From Stramonita haemastoma (taxonomy: Eukaryota > Mollusca > Gastropoda > Neogastropoda > Muricidae), in contig CM060320.1 of assembly GCA_030674155.1 (NCBI GenBank), positions 21,064,767 to 21,128,766 of the forward strand: a stretch of DNA of 64,000 nt, in the 5' to 3' direction. Numbering within the stretch: position 1 is the first letter of the stretch; the number at the start of each line of letters is the position of its first letter. Shown here in pieces: positions 44,987 through 59,130 of the stretch. The position numbers were made by a program, and so were the translations under genes. The notes beneath the pieces were generated by a model, which did not search any database, was not told where the DNA came from, and was given only the letters and a program-made list of their open reading frames with translations.

Positions 44987-45240
44987 TAAACACACACACA
45001 CACACACACACCAGACACACACAACCATCAAGTATCCAATTTGTGAAAAGATATGAAATAAATTTGAACAGAGCGAGAGAGTAGAGTTCTCCAATTGACA
45101 AAAACCATAAATACATATATAACAATAATAACACATGGAATATATATAGCGCTATATCTTGCAAAAACAAATCAAAGAGCATGCATTTGACCTATAGATA
45201 CAAACACACAAGCAATCACAATAGTTTTGCAAATTCGAAT

Positions 45241-45277
<37 letters not shown>

Positions 45278-45556
45278 CGTACACACACTTATAAAGCATT
45301 AAAGGTTATACTCTTTGGCAGGGTGAAGAAGGCGTCTGGTACAACAGTGATTTTCAAATTCTTAACATAGCAGGTTGCAGCTGTGGTGAGATGTGCAACA
45401 CAACATAATGACCTAACACAAAAGCAGGGGCCGTTTTTTACCTGTCCCAAGCTGTCCTGACTTGCCCAGTCCCCATGTGAACAGCTTTCCGTTACTGATC
45501 TGTCCTGCTGCTTTATCACCACTGCTGGCAGCCGCACTGTCACCACTGGCTTCCAT
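41682..45556 (-). CDS. RCC1-repeat (seven-bladed propeller) protein, copy B
   Basis: The exons are 45556-45442, 44261-44041 and 42560-41682, with identical lengths and phases to copy A and a predicted 404 residues. All seven RCC1 repeats are intact, with no stop or frameshift. By eye it differs from copy A at about seven residues (four in exon 3: I/V, P/H, M/V and V/I; three in exon 2: S/G, F/Y and T/A), while exon 3 alone has about 30 nucleotide differences and exon 1 none. Most changes are therefore silent, as expected if both copies encode functional protein or are alleles. The introns hold the same repeats as copy A. The binding partner and orthologue are not identified. Confidence 0.9.
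42676..42960 (-). repeat. SINE-2 copy in RCC1-B intron 2
   Basis: Counterpart of 3908-4198; head at the right (reverse complement GATAGCTCAGTGGTCAGAG). The rest of the intron (42961-44040) shows only a SINE-5 3' fragment near 43795-43865. Confidence 0.75.
44262..45441 (-). other. RCC1-B intron 1
   Basis: Counterpart of 5485-6703, with (CA)n at about 44960-45012 and 45241-45274. Otherwise AT-rich, with no element recognised. Confidence 0.6.
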
Positions 45557-45607
45557 GACTTTTCACTCCAGCCTCTGTACAGATCAGGGTTGGTGGGTTT
45601 GTTTGGC

Positions 45608-45612
<5 letters not shown>

Positions 45613-45644
<32 letters not shown>

Positions 45645-45653
45645 TACTATTAC

Positions 45654-45686
<33 letters not shown>

Positions 45687-45690
45687 CATT
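45613..45690. repeat. (ATT)n microsatellite upstream of RCC1-B
   Basis: About 26 ATT/ACT units starting about 57 bp upstream of the start codon; differs from the TTG/ATT/GT compound at 6885-6993. Confidence 0.92.
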
Positions 45691-45893
45691 CTTTAATGTT
45701 TGGACTGTAAGTTGGTGGGGTTTTTTTTTATTACTTTTTTCATGAATCCAATGAAACAGTTCCCATAAAACATTAACCTTTCAGGGCTAAGAACAGTCTT
45801 TTAAAAAAAATAAATAAATGAGATTAATTTGCAAATAAAAGAAAATTTTCTATACAACTTTATCAAATATAAAAAAATCTGGCACACATGTCA

Positions 45894-46410
45894 AAAACCT
45901 TTTCTGCTTTTTGGAAGAGTAGGCGAGAGTAATCCAGTAGAAACAGATGATATCTTTTTTTAAAAACACATGCACAAAGGTGTCGTGTTTGGACACTCTC
46001 CTAAGTTGGAATGTGGCTACCTTAGTGGTAGGTAAATGGTTACTGGTCACAAATACAAAATCTCACCAAAGAAGAAGAACTACAAAAATTTAGAGAAGTA
46101 CACTACCATGAGTACTTAAGCTGAGCCAGTCCCTGATTGAATATTTCATTTTATGTCTGAATGGTCCTTTACTGTTTTGACCACTGTCATTTAGCGCACA
46201 TGAAAGAATCCACAGCACCAAGAGGGTTGTCCCTAGCAAAACTATGAAGGAAAAAGCCACTCTGAAAGGGGAACAAATATAATTGCAGACAGAAAAAAAA
46301 AATGGGTAGGTGCTGCACTTGTGGCAACGCGCTCTCCATGAGGACAGCAGCCCAAATTTCACGCAAAGAAATCTGCTGTGACATAAAGTGGTATACATAA
46401 ATAAATATCT
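45894..46410 (+). repeat. SINE-5 3' fragment and truncated SINE-4
   Basis: SINE-5 fragment at 45894-46075 and SINE-4 3' half at about 46190-46410, as at 7262-7790. Confidence 0.65.
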
Positions 46411-46594
46411 ACTGCTAGCTAGTTTTCAACCAAGTGGACATGCTTAGAAAAAAGCTTATTATTAGCTATCTATGATTAAGCTTTTTTTTCCCATCTGAAA
46501 TATCAAGGTAAATATTGCGTTATGAGGTCCAATTCTAACAAGCCATAACTGGTAATGTGTAAAATCAATCTAGTTTACAAGTTTTGATGTGCGT

Positions 46595-47057
<463 letters not shown>

Positions 47058-47179
47058 ACTCATGCATAGGTACTCTGCTGCTTTCTTGGCCTGTGATGAA
47101 CAGGGCCTGTGACCAACTGGGCCTGTGACCAACTGGGCAGTCCCCATATAGGCAGGTATTGTATTGTTCTTGTAGCAAG

Positions 47180-47976
47180 TCATCTTTAATCTTTACAATA
47201 TCTTATCCCAGAAACTAGAATGCATTTCCACCTGGCACCTTCAATTATCAACTTCACTGCAATTACAGTGTGGCCTGAATTTATTGAAAATTACTTCCCA
47301 AAAATGTATTACTTTTAATGTACTGTACTACCCTACAAAATAAAAAACACAGAGAGAACACTATGCAAAGAAACCTCTATTCTAAAAGCTTCTGACTGCA
47401 TAACATTTTTTGTTGTTGTTATCTCTGTTCTAGTAGTTCTACTACTATACTACCACTAGTATAGGGGGGAAAACTTTTTTTTCATCCTCCTTTTTTTTTT
47501 TTTTTTTTTTTTATCCTCCTCTGAAATTCATGTCTCAATACTCACAAGCTGCTTAGGTTCTGCGATCAGTTGATCTGGTCGAACCTGTTAAAGCAATTAT
47601 GGCCATGATTGCTGTTAGTCTGCTGTGTTGCTATGTGGTGACGATGTGTTTTGCCTCTGCACTGGAATTAAAGACCATATATACTCGTGGTCTTGGGCCT
47701 TGGGCCAAAAACAAGGATCGCGCCTGACAAATGTAGTTAACTTTCGTAATATTTAGCGTACCTGGTGATGCCCGGAAGGATACAGGTTACACTCCTGTAT
47801 TAGCGTGGGAGTCATGTAGTAATTTGTATAGAGAGCTAGTCGAAAAAAAAATTGTTTGTTGATTTTCACTTCTTTTTTTTTAAGTATTAAAAAATGCACT
47901 GTGCCCTTGTTTTGGGGATTCAGGACATAGAACGATACCAGTCACGAAAAAAGTTGGAAATGGTCATCAAAATTTG
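47180..47976. other. Unassigned sequence upstream of RCC1-B
   Basis: Counterpart of 8600-9404, with a T run at about 47491-47512. No coding signal or core-promoter motif was recognised. Confidence 0.35.
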
Positions 47977-48310
47977 ATGGCCTAGTACTCAGAACATTGG
48001 GCTGGCAATTTGACCACCCGAGTTGATTCCCGTTGGAGGGGATTTTTCCCCCCGGAGTTGACATCAGTGCTGACTCCACTCTCCCCAAAAGTCTTTCGGA
48101 TGAGACTGTAAACCGAGGCCCCGTGTGCGAACGCATGCAGAACATCTTGCGCACACGTTAAATCCCGTTCCACTTTTCGTAAGAGTAGGCCATTGTGTGC
48201 CGGTGGGAACAGATGACAATATTTACACAACTGCATACACACGGGGATTGGATGAAAAAAAGCACACGAGTGCTTACCCCATTATCCTCGATATAAAAGA
48301 ATAAAATATA
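47977..48310 (+). repeat. SINE-1 copy
   Basis: Counterpart of 9405-9763, without the long C run; head GATGGCCTAGTACTCAGAAC, tail CTCGATATAAAAG. Confidence 0.75.
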
Positions 48311-48329
48311 TAAATAAGTAGGAGTAGGC

Positions 48330-48620
48330 ACCCATCAGTCTCGGAAGACTATGGAGTTGCGCTCTAGAGCACAAAGCCTGGGTAAGTAAGTATGAAGGGC
48401 AAGCTGTTACCCATGCAGCAGACCCTCCCCCCCCCCCCCCCCCCCCTCCACGCCACTGGATGATCCATTGGAAAGGCAATGACCGATACCAATGGTTCCA
48501 GTACCGTCGCAGGAGCCACCAGAACGTTGCCATATTTAGCCCCAAACCGCCCTGGGACTCCAACTCCCCGATTTTTCCTCAGGGATGGTGTCAAAACACG
48601 ACACCTGTGTGCATGCTGGG
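48330..48620 (+). repeat. Repeat H with a C run
   Basis: Counterpart of 9774-10080; C run at about 48427-48446. Confidence 0.5.
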
Positions 48621-48639
48621 TTTTTTTTTTGTTTTTTTT

Positions 48640-48895
48640 AACAAATAATTGTGTCATCCACTCCTACCGGCACATGATGCTCTTCCAAAAGGCAGAACGA
48701 GGTTTTAACGTGTGCGCAAGATGTTTTGGGTGCGTTCGCACACGGGGCCTCGGTTTATAGTCTCATCCGAATGACTGACATTCCGTTCGGTTTTTTCATC
48801 AAACTGGGAAGAAAGGGCGAGGCTGGGTACGAACCCAGAAACTCACGGTTTACATATTGGCAGGCGAACGTCTTAACCATCCTGCCACCTTCCTT
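48640..48895 (-). repeat. SINE with shared body and a TGCCTGCC-type head (copy B only)
   Basis: Body GTGCGCAAGATGTTTTGGGT; at the right a head with the box B complement GGGTACGAACCCAG and CTTAACCATCCTGCCACC. I find no counterpart of this element in block A (between 10080 and 10115), so the blocks differ here by insertion or deletion. Confidence 0.65.
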
Positions 48896-49325
48896 CTTAA
48901 TGAGGATTTGAGGATTACTTATATTCCTACATCCTTGACCCCAAGTATGCATATTGTGGTTAGGAACCTAGCAGATAGCTAAGGACTGAGGGGGTATAGG
49001 GTTTGCTGAAAAAAAAAGAAGTTTAAACCAATCAAATTTGTGCAAAATCACACGAGTTTTGACACATAGATCTAGTCTTTCACAAAAAGTGTGGGTTTAA
49101 AAAAAATATATCTGTGGACACCTTAGTATGTGCAGTATCAATGTAAGATTTATATAGAAAAACAGAAGGAAAGTGTCAATTTCTAACACATGTGTGCAGC
49201 CAAAATATCACCTAGGTGTGACCTGCAAATAACATTAGACCCAAACCACTACAACCTCCCTAATCCATCTGATTTTCTTTCCGGCGTGTATGTTCTAGTC
49301 GTCGAGTCCTTATCGCTCATACCTG
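48896..49325. other. Unassigned sequence present only in block B
   Basis: No gene or repeat was recognised. Its apparent absence from block A makes 48640-49500 a block-specific segment. Confidence 0.45.
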
Positions 49326-49329
49326 GCTG

Positions 49330-49681
49330 GGGGACGGATAGCCTAGTGGTCAGAACATTGCGCTGGCAATTTGACGACCCGGGTTCGAGTCCGGTCGATG
49401 AAAATTTCCTCCTGGAGTTAACATCAGTGCTGACTCCACTTTCCCCAAAAGTCCTTCGGATGAGACTATAAACCGAAGCCCCGTGTGCAAACGCACGCAG
49501 AACATCTTGCGCACACGTTAAATCCTGTTCCACTTTTCGTAAGAGTAGGCCATCGTGTGCCGGTGGGAACAGATGATATTTACAAAACCGCATACACATG
49601 GGGACTGGATGTAAAAAAAAAAAAAGCACAAGAGTGCTTATCCCATTATCCTCGATATAAAAGAATAAATAAATAAATAAA
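49330..49681 (+). repeat. SINE-1, full-length reference copy
   Basis: Starts GGGGGACGGATAGCCTAGTG (box A); box B is GGGTTCGAGTCC. Then the shared body (AACATCTTGCGCACACGTTA, GTAGGCCATCGTGTGCCGGT), the SINE-1 3' end (TTATCCTCGATATAAAAG) and an ATAAA tail. About 350 bp. The head resembles a tRNA-Ala-like sequence (anticodon-loop-like CTGGCAA). Confidence 0.88.
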
Positions 49682-49739
49682 ACACGGAAGCTAGATATAA
49701 TTCTAACAGTCCAAGACTGTATGTGTGCCTGCTTTGTGT

Positions 49740-49742
<3 letters not shown>

Positions 49743-49803
<61 letters not shown>
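49743..49803. repeat. (GT)n microsatellite
   Basis: About 30 GT units; paralogue of the 49-unit tract at 10350-10448. Confidence 0.95.
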
Positions 49804-49804
<1 letters not shown>

Positions 49805-49924
49805 CATGTGTGAGCACGTGGTTCATATCGATCACATACAACTGGCAGTGGATGATGTGTGTGGGGTTGAGCTACCACAGTCGGACACATTTCAGTGTAC
49901 ATACAATTTAAATATCACAGTATG

Positions 49925-50191
49925 TCTCCAATACCAATACCAATTCTCCACTACATCCAACAGCAGAAAACCAGATGGTTTGGGCACCTGACACACATGG
50001 CACCTCATCAGCTTGCCAGTAAAGCTTACAACATAAGGATGTCCGGGTACAGGGCAAGGGGAAGACCGAGGAAGACGAGGAAGACCTGGATCGAGGGTGT
50101 AAAAGAAACACTGAAGACCCACAACATCCAACCCACCCAAGCCTTCAAACTTGCCACAGACAGAGAGCTCTTTCTCTCCTGGACGCCCTAG
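49925..50191 (+). pseudogene. LINE C-terminal remnant, copy B
   Basis: Counterpart of 10567-10827. The translation has TRWFGHLTHMAP and GRPRKTRKTWIEG, with three extra residues relative to copy A. It is a remnant without any upstream reverse-transcriptase core. Confidence 0.65.
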
Positions 50192-50331
50192 ATGGTACAA
50201 GAGGATGGACAAAGTAAAGTAAGTTAAGTATATATCCCAAAAGTCAGAATGCAGCTACCTGCTGTGACATAAAGTGGTATAAAATAAAATAAAATAAAAA
50301 TAAACCCTTAAGGTGCCCCCCCCCCCCCCCC

Positions 50332-50860
<529 letters not shown>

Positions 50861-51139
50861 GGGCAGAAACAAAGGGAGTAATAGAAAAATAAAAACTTAT
50901 AGCATATAATATACAGAAGGTGGGGGTACTGTTTGTACTTCATGAAATACCCCTGGCATCCCCAAGAGAGAAATTTGTGGCAGATTTATCAAGTATTCTA
51001 ACCGGAAAAAAGATAGAAACAAGCTCAGCTGTAAAGACTAACAAACTGTGTCCACCCCCTGCAAAAAAACCACACAAAAAACACACACACCAAAAAACAA
51101 AGAAACAACCCAAAACCCCAAACAAACAAAGAAGACTTT

Positions 51140-51530
51140 TCAACTTTCAGTGGTGAGTGAAAGCTGCATCAACGTCTTTGTTAGTTTAGATTCAACCCAT
51201 CTTTGAAAACATGGAGACGACTGTAATAGTTTTGTTAGCAATGTGCTCTCTAGTGGTCGCTATGGTAATATTGACATTTTCTTCTTTTTTATGTCAGTAT
51301 AACATGCCAAATGTAGCTTTCAGCGTTTTCCATGACATATAGATGTCCAATATGGCCTTTTTGCTATTGCTTATAGATCATCTCCAGCTTGTTTTATTTC
51401 CATAAAAAAAGAGTTGGCAGTTGGCCCCTCTAGGCTGCAATAGTCACTTGTGAGGAAATATTCCAATCTCTTTTTGGAAAACTGATCAGGTGTTATTGTA
51501 ATTTCTTTGTCGAGAAATTTGTTTTTGGTT
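51140..51530. other. Unassigned intergenic sequence
   Basis: AT-rich, with nothing recognised. Confidence 0.4.
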
Positions 51531-51535
51531 GATGT

Positions 51536-51696
<161 letters not shown>

Positions 51697-51899
51697 CAGG
51701 CAGTAAAAGCACTTATGTGGTTTACAAAAGCTGTCATATGTTATAACCCCCCTTCCTCCCTTGTGAGCTTTTGTTGTTGTTGTTGTTGTTGTGTGTGTGT
51801 GTGTGTGGGGGGGGGGGGGGGTTGGGGGGGGTATGCTTTTGTTTTGTATTTTGTTTTGGTTTGTTTAGGATTTTTTTTCTCGTTCATTTGCCTTTGTTG

Positions 51900-52128
51900 T
51901 TTATATTCATGCTGACTTGTAGAAAACAACCGTAACTAACTGGGAGATATGTGCCATGATCTATTGACAAGATTCATAGATTCTACAATCTTTTCCCGCA
52001 GTTCATTGCAGGGTAAAACTGGAGAACTGACGTAAGCCCAAAAGCCTCTGAGGAGCAGACGATCTTTCGGGTGAAAGGTTACAGTTAAGGTCAAGGACAT
52101 ATGATCAGTCGGTGTGAGAGTTCTGAAT
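51900..52128 (+). promoter_or_regulatory. Presumed FEZ promoter and 5' UTR
   Basis: Unique sequence directly upstream of the FEZ start codon. No TATA box or initiator was assigned with confidence. Confidence 0.35.
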
Positions 52129-53541
52129 ATGGCGGAGCTACAATTCGAAGCTCCTCTGGCAGCATTCGAAAACGAGGAATGGAATGAATACCACGACTTT
52201 CAGAGTGCTAATTTGGACACCATGAATTCAAACAAAGATTCAACAACAGAACAGACATCACAGGTGACAAATAACGGCACAGTGGCAGAAAATTTTCGGG
52301 AAGCATGTTCAGGTTCCCTGGAAGATCTTGTGAATTCATTCGACGAAAAAATCTCGAAACTGTTTTTGTAATTTTGAGGAGCAAGTGGAGAAAATTGCAC
52401 CTGTTCAGATTCGTTCACAAGAAGAAATAATGAATGACTGCCAGTGAGTATATTTCAGTATTTATTTGTGTATTATTGTTTAATATAAGTGTTTTTACCT
52501 GCCATCGATCGTGGAGTTTCCGTTCGCAGACTGCTTCAGTTAGTGCCAGCAACTGAGTGAAAACGATGCTGGCTCGGAGCCTGCGGCTGTGTTTATAAAT
52601 TCGAGACACAACAGGCCCGCCAGTGTTAATAATTAGGGATAAAATCGTTAGGCATCGTTTACTTTTAGTGGCTTCGTCTGTTCTTGTTGAAATGGCATAC
52701 ATTTGCAATAAAGAGTTCCACTTTCAGTGGTCAGCGGACCAGGCCCCAAAACAGTGTTAGCCTATCAGACACGTATACATCGCTAGGCCTATCAGATGAT
52801 GGAGCTGAGATTCTTTCTTAGGAAGTGCAGCTTTAGAAGGGGGGGGGGGGGGGGGGGGGGGGGGGAGGGGCAGAGGCCGACTGACATCAAATTCTTGGAC
52901 TTGTTACAGTTACAGCCAATGTCCACTTGAGATTATCTCATATCTGTCATCAGTACAATCACTGTGATAGCACTTGATACTTAAAGTTAGAATATGAAGT
53001 TGTGCAAAGAGATCAGAAAGTTTTGACACCCCCCCCCCCCCCAAATCCTAGAATGCTATGTCATGATTGAATTAGCTCAGTATTTTAAGTTTGATAATGG
53101 TAAATATATATACTTTTATTTAGCGATTCTTATTTAAAATCTAAATAAAAAAAACTTCAGAAAGACAATGATGGTTGTGTGAATGATGCAGAGCATTTAA
53201 TTTCTGATCCAACAATGGTTTTGTGGCCTGATTCATAATTGCCCACAGTAGGAAACAAGATGAGAGAGCTCTTCCCTATCCAATAGGCTGTTCAATTGTT
53301 CATTGAGTGATTGTTTTCAGGAATATGGAATGCTAAAATATGATCATTATCATTAATAATGATAAGTAGTTTAATATCAATATTTCGTTTACACAATAGG
53401 TGCCAGTCTTATGTCGTTATGTGAAATGTTATCAGTTTAGCACACATTATTTAATGACATAAATAACAATTTCCAACAAGTCGAATGACCCATGGCCATG
53501 GATCAAGGGGTCAAATTGTAACTAGAAAGTTGTGTGTGTGT

Positions 53542-53585
<44 letters not shown>

Positions 53586-53958
53586 TCGTGTTGTGTGTGT
53601 GTGTCGTGTGTGTGTGGAGTGTGTGTGGTGTGCGAGTCTATGGGGGGTTATTATATTTATTATTATCTTTATTCAGGATGAATAGTCATTTTTTTTATCG
53701 TCCGTTGTAAGCAGTTTGAATATTGTTTGTTGCAACAGGGGTAGGGTGGAGGGGTGTGTTATGTGGTGAACTTAATGAAACAACGTAACATGGAGTGTAC
53801 TTGTGTTTTTTTTTTTTTTACATCAACTGATCCAGTCCCTGTGTGCATGCAGTTATTATAAATTCTTCTATCTGTTCCCACTGGCACACAAAGGCCTACT
53901 TTAGTGAAAGGAGGAACGGAATTTAATGTGTGTGCAAGATGTTTTTAATTGAAGTGTG

Positions 53959-54053
<95 letters not shown>

Positions 54054-54316
54054 AACTTTTAAAGTTTTTATGATTTGACAAATTTATAGTTTATGTGATG
54101 ATGATGGTGATGATGATGGTGATGATGATGATGATGATGATGATGATGTGTGTGTATCACTGTATGTGTGTGTGTGTGTGTGATGTGTGTGTGTGTGTGT
54201 GTGTGTGTGTGTTGTGTGTGTGTGTGTTGTGTGTGTGTGTGTGCATGTGTGTGTGTGTTGTGTGTGTGTGTGTGTGTGTGGGGAGAAACTTTTTTTTCAT
54301 AAAGAGCTCACATGTG

Positions 54317-54374
<58 letters not shown>

Positions 54375-54459
54375 GTGTGTGTGTGTGTGTGTCACTGTGT
54401 GTGTGCATGTGTGTTTGTGTGTATGACTTTAAAAATTTTAATAAAGAGCTTAGACTCTT

Positions 54460-54532
<73 letters not shown>

Positions 54533-54672
54533 CTGATATGTGTGTGTGTGTGTTGTTGTGTGTATGTGACTGTGTGACACTGACAGTGTGTGTGTGTGTG
54601 CATGTTATTGTTTGTCTGTAGTAATAGTAGTACTAGTAGTATGTATGTCACTTTGTCAGTGTGTGGGTGTAT

Positions 54673-54730
<58 letters not shown>

Positions 54731-54759
54731 ATGTTTACATGTGTGTGTGGTGTGTGTGT

Positions 54760-54815
<56 letters not shown>

Positions 54816-57800
54816 TGTGTGTGAGAGACTTTTTTTTTCATAAAGAGCTCATACTTGTACTTGAGAATGTGCATAGTGGCCTATTTTTTAAATATCAAAA
54901 TTAAAAATTCTGAGTGGTGAGATTTAGGGTATGTGACCAATTTTGGTCTCTTATGAAGGTAGCTGCTTTCTGACTTCAGGGATGTTTGCTGGGTATTAAT
55001 CATGTTTCAGTAACTCACCAAACACAGATTTGAATTTTAGGATCTTTAATGGACCGTACAATTTGATGTTCTGCATGTGTGAAAAGTCTTTTACCCTCAT
55101 AGATTGACATGAAATCTTTGTTTAATGCTATGACTATAACTATTAATTTTAATAAAAAAATTTATTGTCTTTTGCATGACTCCCATGAGACTATGCATTG
55201 AAGGTTTTGTGTGGAATGACTCAGAACATCTGCACACATGTTAAAAACTCATTCTGCCTTTTGGAAGAGTAGGCCATTTTGTGGCAGTAGAAACAAATAG
55301 CAAAACATTTAAAATGAATGCAACAGGTGTCATGTTTAGACACCATCCCTGAAGTCAGGGAAGTGGCTACCTTTAAATCAACAGTCGCATATAATGTATT
55401 GTAAAATCTCACCATTGCGCAGGCATTGGTTAACCTCAGAGCTCTTGCTGGGGGGGGGGGGGGGGGGGGTGAAACCCCTCAAACACGCTGTCCCATCCCA
55501 GGACTATTTTCACTGCACATAATTTGGTAGTAGTTCAGTTGTTTCCATCAGTTGTTTGAAGGCTGCTTTGTGCTTAAAAATAAGTAGAAACTTTGTCATT
55601 TGTATATTTTTAGGAGTAATTTCATTGTTATTTTCTGCCAGCTTTTAATTTTACTGAAAATATTAAATAATGATATTTCAGAGTCCTTCTTTATGATTTA
55701 TGTGTCTTTTTGTCTGAACTTTTCAGAATGTGGTGGACAATCACAGGAAACTTTGGTAACATACTGCCCATAGACTGGTCCAAAAGCTACGCACGACAGT
55801 TACAGAACAAGGTGCTACATTTACAGGAAAAACAGGTGAGTCATAAAAGAAGCCTCTGTTCTCCTTTTAACCTTTTCCCTACAGGTAACCCGCTATAGGG
55901 TAGCCAACCATCTACTAACCATCCTTCCGTTAATCATCCACGACTGGGTTACAGAAGCATACAAATGCGCTCAGTACTGGGAAAGAGGGGGAGGCATCAG
56001 AGACCCCAGCTTCTCTAGGGGCCAGCATATTGAGGGTGGCACCCATGTCCTCTCCCTCACTGCTTTACCTTTCCTGACCCTAAAGAGGGCAGGTACCCAT
56101 TTACAGCTGGGTGAACTGGGGGAACTGTACTGTAGCCAAGGTGCGCAAACGGTCATCCATCCAATTGGCAACCACGCTCGACGCTGCTTAACTTGACTGG
56201 GGGAAAGCAAGCGCTCTGACCACTGAGCTATCCTGTCCCCGAATTTCATCATGATACATTAATTCAACACTGTATTGAGCTTCAACTCCTTCTCTTCACC
56301 ACCCCTCTCCCCCTTCCCACAACACGTACACAACCCTTCACTCTAGTTCCTACCACCTCAGGCCTTGATTGACTTACACTATCACTATAACTATCAGTCA
56401 ACTCCTTCCACTGAAATGAATACACTTGTGAAAAAGTTAATCTGTGGCATAGCATCCAGCAAGTGTTGCACATTGCTGTCACTCATAATCATTGTCATTT
56501 TGAAATGGATTATCAGACAAGATTCCTTACCATTATTGTGATAAAAAAATCATCTGCAGTGTTTGCAAAGTGGGGTATGTTTTTTGTGAAGTAGATGACT
56601 GGTTGATTTGCCCCACAAAGATTGAGAATCCACAAGGCGCTCAGCATACATTGGCTTTCTTGACTTATGCCTGTGAATTCCCTTGGGAACAAAGGGCCGC
56701 AACAACACTCCTCCAATGGACTCGGTTCTGGGATATCCTCTTCAGCTCGGCCTACATCATTCTGGCTGCCTTCGTCTCTGCTTCAATGCTACTCAGCATA
56801 CATGTTGCATGTGAACTTGGTCCAGTCCCCACTAGCACAAAGAAAAATAATACATAATGCTTGCTGTGACACGGAGGGATTCCAATCCTAATTTAGAATA
56901 GCTGATACCTTATTCTTACAATGTGAGAATATATTTTCACTTTTGCACCAGACAAAAAACCTGAAAAATTGGGATAAAATGTGGACCTCAGCTGATGTGT
57001 TTAAACTTACATATGCACTAGAGAAGCACTTGTCTAGGACATCAGCTGACATGTTAAAAGGCAGGTAACTGACATGTCTAAAGGCAGGGAACAGGTAATG
57101 AAACAGAACAGAAGATCTATACACGTTGTACCATAGGAGACTTATTATTATGAATCCTCTTTGTAGCATTAATTACATGCATGCTGTTTAAGTGATAGTT
57201 CCAAGTCAAAGCTTTATGCTCTTGGTTGGCACAAAAGGTTCCCATCGGATGCAGTTGAATGGTCCAGGATGTGGAGGTCTCTCTTTTATTGATAGATGTT
57301 TGATAATTTTATTTATTTATTTATTTGTTTATTTATTTATTTATTTTATTTATTTATTCAGATAGAGGTTTGTACAGAATACTCATTTTGACATGCTTGC
57401 ACAGTGTGTGTGTGTGTGTGTGTGGTGTGTGTGTGTGTGTGTGGTGTGTGGCGTGCGTGCGTACGTGCACACATATTTTATATTCACATAGGTGTACTTG
57501 ATAATCATAATATGTGTGTGGTGTGTGTGTGTGTGTGTGCATGCATGCGTGCGTATGTGCGTGATGCATGCGTACGTGCATGCATGTATGTGAATTTTAT
57601 ATGATAATTTGATTAAGCATCTGTCATTTTGCAGAAGGGCTATTGTACTTGCCTGGACATGAAAGAAAAGAAAAATACTAAATTCGCACCATTTGCTACT
57701 AGACTCGATTGTTTACAGTAATTTTAATCTTGAACAATTCAAACGTCATTGACTGATGGTCATATAGAAAGTGTGTCAGAAACAAATTTCTGATGCATTT

Positions 57801-58246
57801 CTACTGGATGGCATTGAAGAGGGTGGAAAAACGACATTAAATACAAATAGATGAAGGGATGAACAGTGGTGGCTGCTTGAGCTGTACAGGATTTGCTCCT
57901 AAGTACAGAGTCAAAATAGTTTTGGAATTAAGCCAGGAAATGTGGCTTGAATGCTGCACGTGCTTGCACTTGAGCACCAATGAACCTTTTCACCGTTTTC
58001 AGTTCATTGCTTGAGATGCATGGGATGGTAAGAGGCTGGGTATGTCTGAAATTCCATGTATACTGTACATGTACAGAACTGCTGCTGTACATACGTCATA
58101 CAGAAACATGATGTGTACTCAAACATTAGACACAATAGTGGGTGTGTGCTTCTGTGCATACATGTTATTTTGCTGGTATGACTTTGAAATCACACACAGA
58201 GGCACACATACATAGAGTAACACACACACACACACACACACCACAA

Positions 58247-58304
<58 letters not shown>

Positions 58305-58420
58305 TCACAGACATACACAGACATAGACAAACACAGACAAACACAGACACACAGAGACACACAGAGACACACAAGACACACACAGACACACAGACACACA
58401 GACACACACAGACACACACA

Positions 58421-58494
<74 letters not shown>

Positions 58495-59040
58495 ACACAC
58501 AGAGTGTGGGACGGGATAGTGGGGACACAGACACACACACACAGAGTGGGGGACGGGATAATTTTGTGGTTAGAACATTGCGCTTGCAATTTGACAACCC
58601 AGGTTCGATTCCTGTTTGAGGGGACTTTTTGCCTGGAGTTAACATCAGTGCTAACTCCATTCTCCCCTAAAGTCCTTCAGATGAGACTATAAACCGAAGT
58701 CCCATGTGCGAACGATGCAAAACATCTTGCACACACATTCCTGTTCTGCTTTTTGTAAGAGTAGGCCATTATGTGCCGGTGGGAACAGATGACAAGATTT
58801 ACAAAACTGCATACACATGGGGACTGGATGTAAAAAAGCACATTCATGAGTGCTTATTCCATTATCCTTGATATAAAAGAATAAAATAAATGAATAAATA
58901 AAATAAATAAATAAATAATAAACACACACACACACACACACGTACACAAACACACACGTACTACACACACACGTACTACACACACACGTACTACACACAC
59001 AACACACACACATACACACACACACACATACACACACACA

Positions 59041-59130
<90 letters not shown>

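Noticed and set aside
52415..52708. 97-codon minus-strand frame antisense to FEZ exon 1 and intron 1
   Set aside because: It shows no recognisable motif and is probably a chance frame.
54095..54732. Long Cys/Val and Thr/His open frames on both strands
   Set aside because: These are translations of (GT)n/(CA)n simple repeats. The same applies to similar frames throughout the window.
56570..56857. 95-codon plus-strand frame with hydrophobic stretch
   Set aside because: The minus strand of the same segment carries a LINE C-terminal signature, which explains the conservation-like composition better.
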